Program-made: the position numbers and the translations under genes
Part shown: one piece after another, positions 47,344 to 59,449 of the stretch
Layout of the letters: each line of letters starts with the position of its first letter
Numbering within the stretch: the stretch's first letter is position 1
NCBI RefSeq assembly: GCF_004379255.2
Contig: NC_056042.1
Span: 12,819,901-12,883,900, forward strand
Direction: 5' to 3'
From: Salvia splendens
Taxonomy: Eukaryota; Streptophyta; Magnoliopsida; Lamiales; Lamiaceae
DNA length: 64,000 nt
The notes under the pieces: generated by a model
What the model was told of the DNA's origin: nothing
Seen by the model: only the letters and a program-made list of their open reading frames with translations
Database searches by the model: none

Positions 47344-49590
47344 TCACCTGAAAATGTTAGCCACCTTCGGCGCCTGCCACGCTGCGTTACCATTTCCGCT
47401 GCTGTCGCCCGCGACTGCACCCTGTCGGACGTCACCTTTCTGACCATCGTTTTGGAACAGAGGATCCTTTCCCTTCAACCTCCCTCTCCCAACTTTCTTC
47501 CCAACAAGAAGTCCCATTTTCATGGCTGTAAATAACCCCAAAGCAATCAATAGTGGCCTCACAGCCCAGTGGAAGTCCTCGACATGTTGATACTTCTTCA
47601 CCAACCCAGGGGAGGTCTCGAACGAGACGAGCTCGATCTCAGCTGGATCGCCGAGGAAACTCATGTCCTCTCTCCCTATGCTCAGCCTGCTGGGAAACTT
47701 CACAACGAGGCACCCATTCGGCAGCACTTGACAAATCCGTCCAGGCGCCCAGTCACCACCTCTTCTACGAAGCCAATCGAACCGTGGGCTGAAGACGCTC
47801 GACTTAAGCTTCACGAACTGCCCAACACAGTAAGGTTTTGCCATCTCAAACTGTGTATACACACCCTTCAATAGGGTCTCCAGTCCTATAAATGCAACAG
47901 CTACACTTCCATCACGGTTTATTGAGTGAAGGACACCAACGGGCGAGTGCTTCTTCTCTTCTTTCTTCAGGCGGACCCAGTCGCCTGCAGCCAATCCGAA
48001 TGTGACCCGTTCGAGTGTAGAGACATGAACTCGTAGTGGATCATGAACTCCATGCACCCTAACAAGAACATATCCATCTTGATCTGTATCCCTTTCCAAA
48101 CCCACCACAGACCCTTCGGGCACATCCATATTTTTTGGGCTGCACGAGTTCATGGCTTTCCTAGAACGGACCACATCACCGACTTGCAGGTGATCCTTTG
48201 CGAGGAACCATTCTGTATACCCACCGCCACCTGGTTTGTCTCTGATCATTCTACTTCCGAGACCTGTTGAGCTTCCATCTAGAGAAACTGCATTCTGCGA
48301 ACTACAAATTCATATAAAAGTTTAGTCAAACGCAATAGAATAGCAGATGTATTTGACAGCTAACAAAGTAGAATACGATTATGTCATGGTTAACACGTCC
48401 CCGTCTCAATGAGTATGACCATTAGATGTTTTTTAGCAATAAACTTAAAACTTGCATCAAGAATCAAAAAAGGATACCTCTTGAAAGCATGTAAAATATC
48501 TGCCATCACAGGGCGGCTCCTAAAGTCGTACTCAAAACAACCAACAATGACATTCTCAACTGCAGGAGGGAGGCCGCTGGGAATATGAGGTTTTTCTTGC
48601 TTTGTTACGACTAACTTGTATATCTCCTCAACTGATTTACCACTCCACGGCTGTATACCAGTTAACATCTCCAATATACTGCAACCAAATCCCCACGAAT
48701 CAGTCTCAACAGATATGGGACCTCTTACTTCCGGCTGCCATTGTTCCGGAGCCATATAGGCCGGACTCCCAAGTCTTCGAGCCATGTCTGTGCTGGGAAA
48801 TAAAACCCCTAACAACACATAAGGGATACCAATATCCCCAATAATTGCCCCATCATTTCTATTTAACAAGAAATTGTAAGGTTTGAGGTTGAGAATAAGG
48901 ATCCCTTTTGCATGCAGGTCCATTATTCCTTGAGCCAGATCCACTCCATACCTGTAAGCATATCATCACACCCCAAGTAAGTACTCACAAATGAGTCGAC
49001 ATCTTCCAGAAAACAAATAACGAACATCACCTTAGAACATCTCCAAGAGACAACTTCCCCCCAATGAGGCGAGCCATTTTGTCACCGAGTGAGCCCTCGT
49101 AGAATTGCATAACAATGCATATCTAAAAGAACCAAACGATACAATGCTTTAGATTCTACATCCTCATCACCATCTCCACTAAAAATCCAACACAGCATAA
49201 TAAAAGGCCAATCAGAAAACTCACTCTGTTATTGATAACAGAAAGCCCGTAGAGCAAACAAACCGTATCCAACCCTTGGCACTTAAAAATCAAATCACTC
49301 AATCTATTCAAGACATCCCTAATATTTTCCTCTTTGACCGGGTGCAACATTTTCACAGCAACTTCATGATACTCGTCATGGTCCTCAGACGACCGGTGAT
49401 GAGTGGCTAGCCAAACATCACCAAACGCCCCTCTTCCAATCCGGTGCCTGAGCTTAATCGCCGTTGGATCAATCCAAGGGGTCATCTGGTCAGATGGTGC
49501 ACTTAAGGTGCTAACATCACCAGACTCTCCATCAACCATCACGAAATCAAACGGAGACGCAGGTCGTTTAGCAACAACTTGTCCTGCCAT
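47344..49590 (-). CDS. KOC1: KOC1-like tail-anchored kinase with KEG-type repeats
   Basis: Four coding exons (49225-49590, 49031-49122, 48478-48951, 47344-48301) give 629 residues. Residues about 46-305 form a protein kinase fold: Gly loop IGRGAFGDV, Lys80 in EVAVKML, DIG for DFG (Asp192), and APEQW. The HRDLKPxN loop reads ILNLKPYN, so the catalytic Asp is Asn174; the metal-binding Asn179 remains. After a linker come KEG-type repeats (QVGDVVRSRK ... VTFGLAAGDWVRLKKEE; CVGQFVKLKSSVF ... CLVVKFP). A hydrophobic segment near the C-terminus (RPLLIALGLFTAMKMGLLVG) fits a tail anchor. KOC1 (At4g32250) sits in the chloroplast outer envelope and supports protein import by acting on TOC receptors. 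A 5' UTR intron is likely (donor TTTCA|GTAAGT near 49998, acceptor ATTAAG|GGAAATGG). It is convergent with the MRC-like gene, 600 bases apart. Confidence 0.85.
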
Positions 49591-49973
49591 TTCCCTTAAT
49601 TCCCACAACAAAATTATTAACAGAGACAAAATGTGCTTACAAATCACACAATAATAAATCATCAATCCACATCATCAATACAATGCTTCAGTAAAATCTA
49701 ACACATAATTCATCAATTTCCAAAAAAACACTAGTAGTGGCTTCTAAAATTAGAATTTTCCGAAGTGACACAAACATCCCCAATTTCTCAAACTAAAATT
49801 TCTAAACAAGAACATCACAATCATTAATCTCTATAAACACCAAAAGTCCAACCTAGATATGAACAATTTCTTCAATCAGCTATGAATATAGTTTCTTTCA
49901 ATCAGAAATTAAGTTGATGAACGTTTAATCACACTTTCTAACAGCAGAAACGAACGAATTATGTAGCTAAAAC

Positions 49974-50591
49974 ACAAAAGTAAATAGAAAACTTACTGAA
50001 ATAGTAGGAGAGTATGAAATAAATAGGTAGCTAAAACAAATCGAATACGGAAGAGGCAAAAAAGCAGTAATATCGACGAATTAAATTAGGTATCAGTATT
50101 GACCGATCATTTCATAGCTGCGGTGCTGATAATTCAGCCAATATTTGGAGCTATGAGAAAAGGGAGAGTGAAGAAAGGAGAAGAATCTGCTAAATTGAAT
50201 AAGTAAGAGAAAGAGAGAGAAGACAACAGGTGTCATCGATGTGGCTTTTTTACGTACGCCACCGCTGTTTATTTTATTTTTCTCTTTTTTAGTCTTTTTC
50301 TCTAATTTAATTAATAACACTTTTTTTTTTGTGTAAATCATCAAATTTGAAGTGGATAAGAGCATCCATAATAGGAACGGATCCCGGCGGACATTCCGAC
50401 GGACATTCCAAAACACCTTCTGCCACGTTATAGGACATTCCACGACATTCTCACGTCATAAGGAAGTGTTTTGGGATGTCCTTATCGTCGATATTACTGC
50501 TTTTTTGCCTCTTCCGTATTCGATTTGTTTTAGCTACGTATTTATTTCATACTCTCCTACTATATTTCAGTAAGTTTTCTATTTACTTTTT
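49974..50591. repeat. Inverted duplication of the KOC1-like first exon
   Basis: About 105 bases at 49974-50079 recur reverse-complemented at 50486-50591 with only a few differences (for example GCTACGTATT against GCTACCTATT, and CTATATTTCAG against CTATTTCAG). The original arm covers the probable noncoding first exon and its splice donor. The spacer of about 405 bases holds upstream DNA and a truncated Harbinger-like end. The inverted copy ends inside the donor-side intron sequence. Confidence 0.88.
50360..50485. mobile_element. Truncated Harbinger-family end
   Basis: GAGCATCCATAATAGGAACGG after TAA (50357-50359), followed by CCCGGCGGACATTCCGACGGACATTCC, TCTGCCACGT and CTCACGTCATA, parallels the left end of the element at 8688. 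No right end is present; the sequence breaks off where the inverted copy of the KOC1-like exon begins. Confidence 0.65.
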
Positions 50592-53394
50592 TCGCTAATA
50601 CAAAATTCATTCTTTTCCATTTTGTTTGGGGATAATCATTAGTGGTGTTATAATTATCCTTCTCCCACCGAAACAGCTTTGTTTTTCTATTTTATATAAC
50701 GTACTACTTCTTCCTATCCCTAAAATTAAAAACTTTTAAAATGACATAAAATTTATAAAATTAAAAACTTTTGAAATAATATGAAATTTATTATAAAATT
50801 TTTAAAATAAAAAATATATAAAAAAAGTGTTTAATGAAAAATAGGTCTTATTTTATTAAAGAAAAATTCTTTTTAAATAATTTTATTTATTTATATGAGA
50901 CGAACTAAAAAAAAGAATTTTTTTTTTTAGGAGATGGAGACGGAGATGGAGATGGAGATGGAGATGAAGTGGTAGAAATATCAAATTACCGCTAGTTTTA
51001 ATAGCAATTTAACTTTTCTCCTCTAGAAATAAAACTAGTTGAGTATAATATTAGGGAGATTATTTTTGGGACCTAAATTGCTAAATTTCAAGAAATAATG
51101 AATAGCAATAAATATATGAGTAGACATGACATACATATTTTTCACGATAACAATTATTAGCACAACTTCTTACTTAATAGTATATACAATTGTCGCCAAT
51201 TAATCGCCCTTTCGATGCGTACAAGAAAATGAAAATCTTCAACTTTTGTTTAGCTATTATTTAAAAGACAATTTGCAAGTCACTATATATAACTTATTTA
51301 ATCTAATCAACCAAAACTATTGACCAATTCATTTCGTTCAATCAATAAAAATGGATTAATACTAAATTTTTTGACATTTCCAATTTCTTACGTCTAATAC
51401 AAAATTAATACTAGTACTAGTATGATATTCAAAAACCGAAAAGAATGACAAATTAGATACACTCTCAACACCATATGGAAAAATGTTAGTATATCTCAAA
51501 AAATTCAACCAAAAGAATAGTAATTGCTTGTTCAACCAAATTGCTAACTCCACAAAACTTTGCTAATCTAACATGATGAAGAAGGATTAAGGAAGCATCA
51601 ACATCAAACATCTTATTTCTGAACCTTACTTGTAAATTGATTACCTTTAAACTAGAGTTTTTCCTTCCATAACCATTTATGGCTATTTTCATACTTGCTG
51701 CCTGAAAATCTCAAGCAATTTTTCTTCCTGTCTATACTTGTAACCTTATATGGTTATATATATTCTTTGGAATCTGAATTTGGAATATTGAGAGAATTGA
51801 GAAAGAAATCTTCTTTATTTGAGCTGAATGAAAATTGGATTACGAAACTATCACTCAAGTCTACTATTTAACCGAGAGAAGAAAACAAAACTGACTAACT
51901 AACTTGATCAACAAATTCTTGATCAACGGTTTACATTTAAACTAATCTAACGGACTACAAATCAACACCCTAGATTTAACTATCCGTTAAACATTCTTCT
52001 TCATCAATTCTTGCTGTGTGCGTGCGTTGAATCTATATGGACGCTGCGGGGTTGACTTGACCAGACTGCTTGAATTGACTTGATCAAGCCGCTGCTCACC
52101 ATGACTTGATCAATCTACAATATATAAGTTGAGATTTCAGATCTTTCTTCATGGTTTCAAAACTTACTTGTGAATCCGTGATTGTTTTTATCTTTAAGAA
52201 ATTATTGGTGAATGTGAAAATTGTTAAGCATGGGCAAAGTGAAACATCAAATTTCTAATACAAATGTTAAGTACCAAGTCACTTCATGTTCACAACAAAA
52301 TTTCGGCTCACTGCACTGTATGATCACATATTATTATCTCAAATCCCACAATTCACATTCTTACATACTCAAATCATAACCAAACAAAAATGGAGAAGCG
52401 GACCAACAGATGTACAGCAACAAAATCTAATTCGAGGGAGGAGCCAGCCGTCCAATTAGAGAACAGTAATGCGCTGCTCAAGCCTATTGTACGAAACGCA
52501 ACCTAATGGAAGAACTTAATTATTCCAAAAGACTAGTCTAAGTTCATTTTAAGTACTTGTTCGGTAGTCTAGATAAGACCAAGATATATGAGGTATATGA
52601 GTTATTTGGTTGTTTGGTAGAAAAATAAGGTCTATGTTAGGCCATCAAAGCTCATCTCTACCCGTTGAGGCCCGGGGTGAATTAGTTTAAAATGATGGAT
52701 TATTTAAGAACCCAAAAAAGTGAGTTAGCACGTCCTTATCTTAAAGCTCATCTTAATTAATTATGTTGTGCTAATATAACATGCCTATCAAACATGCACT
52801 TTAGGTATAGTTTGTATAAAATTATCCTTAGTTAAATTATATCCATATAAATTATCTTAATAAATGTGATTACTAATCTATTCTACACGTTTGGTAGGCA
52901 TTAAGAAATATCCGTTTTATTTTTGTTGTTGTTTGATAGAGTTTCTAAAATAATAGATTAAAATAGATAATGACAATATTATTCTTTAATTAATTTTCAT
53001 ATAATTAGGGTTATATTAAAAATAGAGAAAAAGGTAGCCTCCATCTCCTAGCAGCCTTCTTCTCCATTACTTCACTTTCTCAACTCTAGCTCTCCACTTC
53101 TCAAGCATTTTAATCTCACTCTCTCCACTCATGAAGTAGGTCTCCATCTCTAAGTTTTCTATAAATAGGACTCCTCTCATTTACCTAATTTACAGTCCAA
53201 CAAAGTTGCAACGGAGGTATACAAAGTTTGTAGTATTTGTTTCGTGTATTAATTTCGTTCCTCTTTCCTGATCGAAATTTGTATTGTTTGTTTTGTGCAT
53301 TAATTGATTGGTTCTTCTCGTCGTTGGTTAGGCATGGCTGAGCATCAAGGTTCAAAAATGGTTGTCCATGGTAGTCAAAGGACACAAAGTATGA
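50592..53394. other. Gene-free stretch with repeat fragments
   Basis: It contains AT-rich DNA with Stowaway-like scraps (50701-50900) and a GGAGAT hexanucleotide run at 50931-50968. A segment at about 51775-52125 (AGAAAGAAATCTTCTTTATTTG ... CTTGATCAATCTAC) resembles a copia LTR in - orientation but has no partner. A short ORF here (53185-53385) has no recognised family. No gene is supported. Confidence 0.4.
50931..50968 (+). repeat. GGAGAT hexanucleotide microsatellite
   Basis: Six units of GAGATG with one GAGACG variant. Confidence 0.9.
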
Positions 53395-53399
53395 GATTA

Positions 53400-53990
53400 T
53401 GTTAAGAGTCTCCTACTCCTAACGTAGAGATTGTGTCCAATTTACCAAAGTAACACCCAATCCCGGCGCCTTCGACGATGAAGGTCGGCGGCTGATTTCT
53501 GTTCTGGCGCGAAGAACGCTCTTCGTCGGCAGAGGTTGAGAATCCACGAGTATTACACGAGATAGTTGGGCAAATAATTCTTTATTGGTGATAAAAGATG
53601 GAACAATGAATAGCCCTATTTATAATCTACGGACCCTAGGGTTGGTTCGACCTATCCTAAATCATATCGGGAAAGAACCAACAAAGAAAACCCGACGTAA
53701 ATAATAGAAAATAAATAATTACCATAATGAAATAAAATACCAAAAATAACTAACTAATCAAAAAAGACTCAAATTAGTTGAGGAGTCGGCTAGGAGGCTT
53801 TAGCCTATCTCTCGGCCTCAGAACCCTGCTCGACGCAGTGGCCGTCGACGGGGCTTTTAGCTCTGGTTCCTCATGTTCGGCTGGCGCGTCTGCTTCATTT
53901 TCTGGTTCGTCACGTTTGGCTGGAATGCCCGCCGATGCCTCCTCTACGTTCTCTTCCGCCGGGGCAGTGGACGTTGGTGCATTCGTAACA
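53400..53990 (-). repeat. 3' LTR of the chromovirus
   Basis: 591 bases, TGTTACGAAT...CTCTTAACA on the - strand. Its first 217 bases (53774-53990) are also the last codons of the polyprotein. All five substitutions against the other LTR (53848, 53857, 53917, 53921, 53966) lie in this coding overlap. Confidence 0.93.
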
Positions 53991-56900
53991 ACTCCCCCCT
54001 CCTTAGCAACGCCCTTGTCCTCAAGGGGCAGATCAGGAAACCGCCTACGGATTTCAGACAGTGGCTCCCACGAGGGCGAGTCCGTTCCATCCGACCAACG
54101 CACCAAGACGTGCTCCACCGCCTTTCCGTCATGCCACATAATCTGTGACTCCAAAATGGCCACTGGGTGCACAATGGGCCGGACCCCGCTAAACTTGGTG
54201 GGCAGCGGTACCACTTCATCTCCCGCCACAAATGCGCGTAACAAGCTAACATGAAAAACGTTATGCACCCGACTCCCCTCGGGAAGACGCAGCTTGTACG
54301 CTACCGGACCTATCTTCTGCAGAATTTCAAACGGTCCATAAAACCTCCTTGCCAACTTAGCCGAAACCGGTTTTGCAACCGAGTGCTGACGATACGGCTG
54401 CAGTTTCAGCCACACGAAGTCCCCCACTTCGAACTCGATATGGCGGCGATGTCTATTAGCCGACGCGCGCATACGTTGTTGTGCCTTCTGAAGATTCCTG
54501 CGTAACTCCACCAAGAGCGCACCCCGTTCCTTAATCAATTCCGCCACATTTGGAGGGGTCTTGACCGACGGTGGGGCAGCAACCAAGGTTGGCGGCTCCC
54601 GACCATACAGAGCACGGAAAGGTGACGTCCCGAGACCCTCATGGTGAAAACAGTTCAGCAACAATTCTGCCCAAGGTAGGAAGTTGGACCACGTCGAGGG
54701 ACGATCCGCGGAGAATGCGCGGAGGTACTGCTCTAGTCCCTTATTCCGACTCTCCGTCTGGCCGTCAGATTGCGGATGATAGGCCGTCGAGAAGTTCAAC
54801 TTCGTGCCGCTAAGTCGCAAGATTTCTTCCCATACTGCATTCAAGAAAACTGGGTCCCGATCCGACACTAAGGTTCTTGGAAATCCGTGATGACGGACTA
54901 CGGTATTGACGAAGAGATGTGCCACGCGCAGGGCGTCAAAACGCGTGGGTAAAGCCGCAAAGTGGGCATATTTGGACAACCTATCCACCACAACCATAAT
55001 GGTAGTATATCCCCGGGATTGCGGCAGCCCCGTTATGAAGTCCATGGAGACATCCTCCCAAACCTGCGATGGGACCGGTAGCGGTTGCAGCAGGCCGGCC
55101 GGTTTCTGTGTCGAGTACTTCATAGATTGACAGACGACACACGCATCCACAAATTCCCACACATCTTTCCGCATTTTGGGCCAGTAGAATCCTGCTGCTA
55201 ACAAACGGAACGTACGCTCATGACCGGGGTGGCCCGCGAGTGGCGTACAATGGTGCTCCTTCAACAACAACCTCTTCATGGCCGATGACGTGCTGACGAG
55301 GACCCGGCGACCAAAGTAAATCAACCCATCTGTATAGGAAAGGTGCGCTGGGGCCTCTCCTTGTTTTATTTGTGTCGCGAGCTCCACCAAATCGGGAAAG
55401 GACGCCGTCTCGGTGCGAAGACCATCCATCAATCGCGGTAGTGGGTGGGCCACGACCGTCCCCTCGACCGCGTCGTCATCTACCAAAGTTGCCGATTCAC
55501 CCGGTGAGGCGACCCCCTCATCGCGACGCGAGAGAGCGTCCGCCGCCTTGTTCGATATCCCTTTCTTGTACTCAATTTTAAACTTGTACCCCATCAACTT
55601 CCGGACATACATTTGCTGATTCGGCGTGTGAACAACTTGTTGGAACAGTTCCTTCAAACTTTTTTGGTCAGAACGGATGACAAACTCCTTCCCCAACAAG
55701 TACTGGCGCCATTTTTGGACAGCTTCCACGATAGCAAATAACTCCTTGTGATACGTGGAAGCGGCTCATCGACGGGGCCCCAATTTTCTGCTGAAGAAGG
55801 CGATAGGGTGAGCATCCTGTATGAGTACGGCTCCAATGCCGACATCCGAGGCGTCTGTTTCAATACAAAATGGCTTTGCGAAATCGGGCAGACGCAACAC
55901 CGGCGCTGACGTCATAGCTAACTTGAGAGCTTCGAAGGCGTGAGCGGCCGCGTCATCCCACTCGAAGGCGTCCTTCTTTAATAGATCAGTAAGAGGAGCT
56001 GCGATCACGGCATAGTTTGCGACGAAGCGGCGATAATACCCGGTCAGCCCTAAAAAACCACGTAGCTGCCTGACCGACCGCGGAGTAGGCCAAGCCGTCA
56101 TAGCTTCCAATTTCGCCGGGTCGGCCTTCAAGAAACCCTCCGTAATGAGACGGCCTAAGTACTCGACAGTAGTGCTGCAGAATACGCACTTCGTCAACTT
56201 TACGAAGAACTGATGGGACTGTAGTAATGATAGAACCTCGGACAAGTGTTCGCAATGGGTCTCCAGCGATGGACTGTACACCAAAATATCGTCGAAGAAC
56301 ACGATGACAAATTTTCGCAGTAGGGGCTGAAATATTCCGTTCATGGCTGCCTGAAACGTGGACGGCGCGTTCGTCAGACCGAAAGGCATGACCAGAAATT
56401 TGAAGTGCCCATCATGAGTACGGAATGCAGTTTTAAAAATATCTTCCCCGTACATCCGAATCTGGTGATATCCCGATCGTAAGTCCAACTTTGTAAAGAA
56501 TTTGGCCGCACCTAGCTCATCAAATAGTTCATCCGCGGTTGGGATCGGGAAGTGGTCCGGAACAGTTGCCGAGTTCAGTGCACGATAATCGATGCAAAAT
56601 CGGAAAGAACCGTCCTTCTTCCAAATCAACAATACTGGAGACGAGAAAGGGCTCTGGCTTGTCTGTATTATTCCTTGTTCCAACATCTCCTGAACCTGGC
56701 GCTCGATCTCGTTCTTCTGAAAGTAAGGGTAACGATATGGCCGCACGTTAATTGGTTTAGTGTTGGGTAGCAAATGGATTTTATGATCGAAAACCCGCTT
56801 AGGCGGCATCCCTACTGGCAATGCGAACACCTGCTGATGAGCCTCCAATACCTCCCGAAACTGTGGCGGTAAATCAGTTGGGAAACATGGCTCGACGGAG

Positions 56901-58834
56901 AACAATTCGCCTGTCTCTGGTGCTGATTCCAACGGCACTATCTCGTAAAATTCGTGGGATGGGGAATGAGCTGCCAGCATCATTAACGAGTTCAAGGACA
57001 GTTGCTGCGGCCCCGGCCTATCCCCTTTCAACACGATAGATGTCTCTCCCCGCCGGAACTCCAAGGTTTTCCCAACAAAATCCGCCGAGATTTTGCCAAG
57101 CGATTCGAGCCAGTCCATCCCCAGGATCACATCCGCCCCATGCACTTCCAGAATGTGCAAATCTACCAGGAACTAAACTCCCTGCATGGTCAACTTCGTG
57201 CGGCGAGACACGTGTGCACATAATAACGAGGCTCCGTTTCCGACATATACCCGAAAGGGTCTAATAGGAGTCAAAGCGAGCTGGAGACGCTCCGCAATTC
57301 GCGGGTGAAGGAAGTCATGGGTACTCCCTGTATCAATAAGTACACCCACCTCCGTCGAACCAATGTTTCCTGTCACCCGAAACGGCCTAGACCGGCTGTT
57401 CCCGTTCAACGAGTGCAGGTGGGATAAGTCCGCCGTGATAACATGATCATCTTGTAATTGGCACTCAGTATCCGGTGGTGTATCCTCGTCATCCTCCTCC
57501 GCGACATAACACAACAATTTCACCGCACGCACATGTCCCGGGGTATATTTCTCGGGACAATGCCAACACAACCCCTTCCCCGACCTCTCCGATTTCTCTG
57601 CCAGCGAAACCCTGACCGGCGCAAACCACGAGTTGGTCGATGGCGCCCCAGTCGGTGGTGGGGCGGAGCTGCTGGTTGGGGCCCCCACAGTGAGTCAGGA
57701 GTCCCTGTTCTGCCATTGCCGCTTCTGGAGTGCTGCGGTCTGCTGCACGCGCTGCTCCTGACTTGCGCCTAACCGCAGTGCCAGCGCCATTGCCTCGGCA
57801 AGTGAGTGCGGATGCCGCAACTCTACCGACTCCTGGAGCGGTTGTTTAAGACCCTCAACAAAGATTGGGATCAATGCCTCGTCGGAAAGTCCTTGGACTC
57901 TGTCCAAATATTTCTCAAAAGTATTGTGATATTCCGCCACCGATCCTGTTTGTACCAATTTAGCAAGGGGTCTCGTATAATTCTTGAAGCTCTGAGGATC
58001 AAAGCGGTGGCGTACATCTTCCAAAAATTCAGGCCAAGTGACGTAGGGATTGTTCTTCTGATAGTTAAAAATCCATTCCGCCGCAGGAGGTTCAAATAAC
58101 ATAACTGTGTAGTGCAACCTGTCCTCCTCGGGTATAAGTTTGTGATTAAAGTAATATTCTACTCGTGATATCCAATTTGTCGCATATGAGCCGTCGAAGT
58201 GTGAGGCACGCATGGTGATGCCCGTGTTGTCATCACCTCCATGCCTCGCAGTAGGCAGCTCCCGGTGTCGAGGGCTGTCCCAAACCGTTGGGCGGCGGGT
58301 AGGACCCCCTTTTAGGCGCGAGGAGGGTAGGTCCCAACTTGTCGTGTGTCGCGACTGGGTATTGAGCGATGCCCTCTCCTCTCGCGGATAAGACTCACGC
58401 CCTTTCTGCATGTCCCGTCGCCCACCCCGTGGCGGTCGCCCGCCGCGATAGCCGGCCTGGCGTCCAGGTTTATACCCCTTAGGCTGCCCGTACGTATCGC
58501 GATGAGAACGATACTCGCGATCGTCGGAGTCGGATTCCTCGGCTGAGAATTCATTATCCTGGATGGGTCGACCCTCCATATTGTCCATCCGACGATCAGA
58601 ATTATCCATACGCATCTCCAATTGATCGAAACGAGACATAATTCGATCAAACCCTAATTTGAAAGAGTCGACGTCCCCGTCACGACAACTCTCGCGTGCC
58701 TGTTCTCGCGGCTGACCCGCGCTCTCCCGAATCACCACCCCCGATTGGCGTCGAGATGAACCGATCCCCAATTCCGTGGCGTTGGCCCCTGTCAGCGGTG
58801 GCCGAGACGGACCGTTGACGTCAAACACATCCAT
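53774..58834 (-). pseudogene. Chromovirus gag-pol polyprotein, three in-frame stops
   Basis: One continuous frame of 1687 codons starts MDVFDVNGPS at 58834, 23 bases after the 5' LTR. Gag covers residues 1 to about 400 (NWISRVEYYFNHK capsid text). The zinc knuckle near 423 reads CWHCPEKYTPGHVRA, so the fourth ligand is Arg, not Cys. Protease is near 500 (VLIDTGSTHDF). RT has IDYRALNSAT and VFFDDILVYS near 850, then RNase H (CIETDASDVGIGAVL). Integrase has its HHCC region near 1185-1230 and the Asp, Asp, Glu core (MDFITGLP, VSDRDPVF, QTESRNKG). A chromodomain lies near 1560-1620 (AILESQIMWHDGKAVEHVLVRWSDG). Stops fall at 57695-57697 (TGA), 57173-57175 (TAG) and 55766-55768 (TGA), all explainable as C-to-T changes. 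No frameshifts. The tail after the chromodomain runs into the LTR. Confidence 0.93.
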
Positions 58835-58857
58835 GAGTTCGGGATAAAAGCACCACT

Positions 58858-59449
58858 TGTTAAGAGTCTCCTACTCCTAACGTAGAGATTGTGTCCAATT
58901 TACCAAAGTAACACCCAATCCCGGCGCCTTCGACGATGAAGGTCGGCGGCTGATTTCTGTTCTGGCGCGAAGAACGCTCTTCGTCGGCAGAGGTTGAGAA
59001 TCCACGAGTATTACACGAGATAGTTGGGCAAATAATTCTTTATTGGTGATAAAAGATGGAACAATGAATAGCCCTATTTATAATCTACGGACCCTAGGGT
59101 TGGTTCGACCTATCCTAAATCATATCGGGAAAGAACCAACAAAGAAAACCCGACGTAAATAATAGAAAATAAATAATTACCATAATGAAATAAAAATACC
59201 AAAAATAACTAACTAATCAAAAAAGACTCAAATTAGTTGAGGAGTCGGCTAGGAGGCTTTAGCCTATCTCTCGGCCTCAGAACCCTGCTCGACGCAGTGG
59301 CCGTCGTCGGGGCTTCTAGCTCTGGTTCCTCATGTTCGGCTGGCGCGTCTGCTTCATTTTCTGGTTCGTCACGTTCGGCGGGAATGCCCGCCGATGCCTC
59401 CTCTACGTTCTCTTCCGCCGGGGCGGTGGACGTTGGTGCATTCGTAACA
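58858..59449 (-). repeat. 5' LTR of the chromovirus
   Basis: 592 bases; on the - strand it runs from 59449 down to 58858. After it come AAG and TGGTGCTTTTATCCC, the place for the primer-binding site. That sequence does not match the initiator-Met tRNA end (TGGTATCAGAGC), nor any other plant tRNA end I can recall. Confidence 0.93.

Larger units (their letters stand above)
53400..59449 (-). mobile_element. Young Ty3 chromovirus, complete with target duplication
   Basis: LTRs at 53400-53990 and 58858-59449 differ by five substitutions and one single-base indel. The pair is flanked by GATTA at 53395-53399 and 59450-59454, a perfect 5-bp duplication. Read on the - strand the order is gag, protease, RT, RNase H, integrase, chromodomain, typical of chromoviruses. 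All coding lies in one frame of 1687 codons interrupted by three stops. The LTR likeness implies insertion within well under a million years at commonly used plant rates. Confidence 0.95.

Noticed and set aside
47553..47874. + strand ORFs within the last KOC1-like exon
   Set aside because: Shadows of a coding exon that has a well supported - strand reading.
51775..52125. Solo copia LTR
   Set aside because: Composition is suggestive, but no TG..CA borders with target duplication could be fixed, so it is mentioned only in the gene-free entry.
53778..54254. 158-codon + strand ORF at the end of the chromovirus, repeated in the other LTR
   Set aside because: Antisense of the Glu/Ala-rich polyprotein tail; the repeat in 59237-59461 is explained by the LTR.
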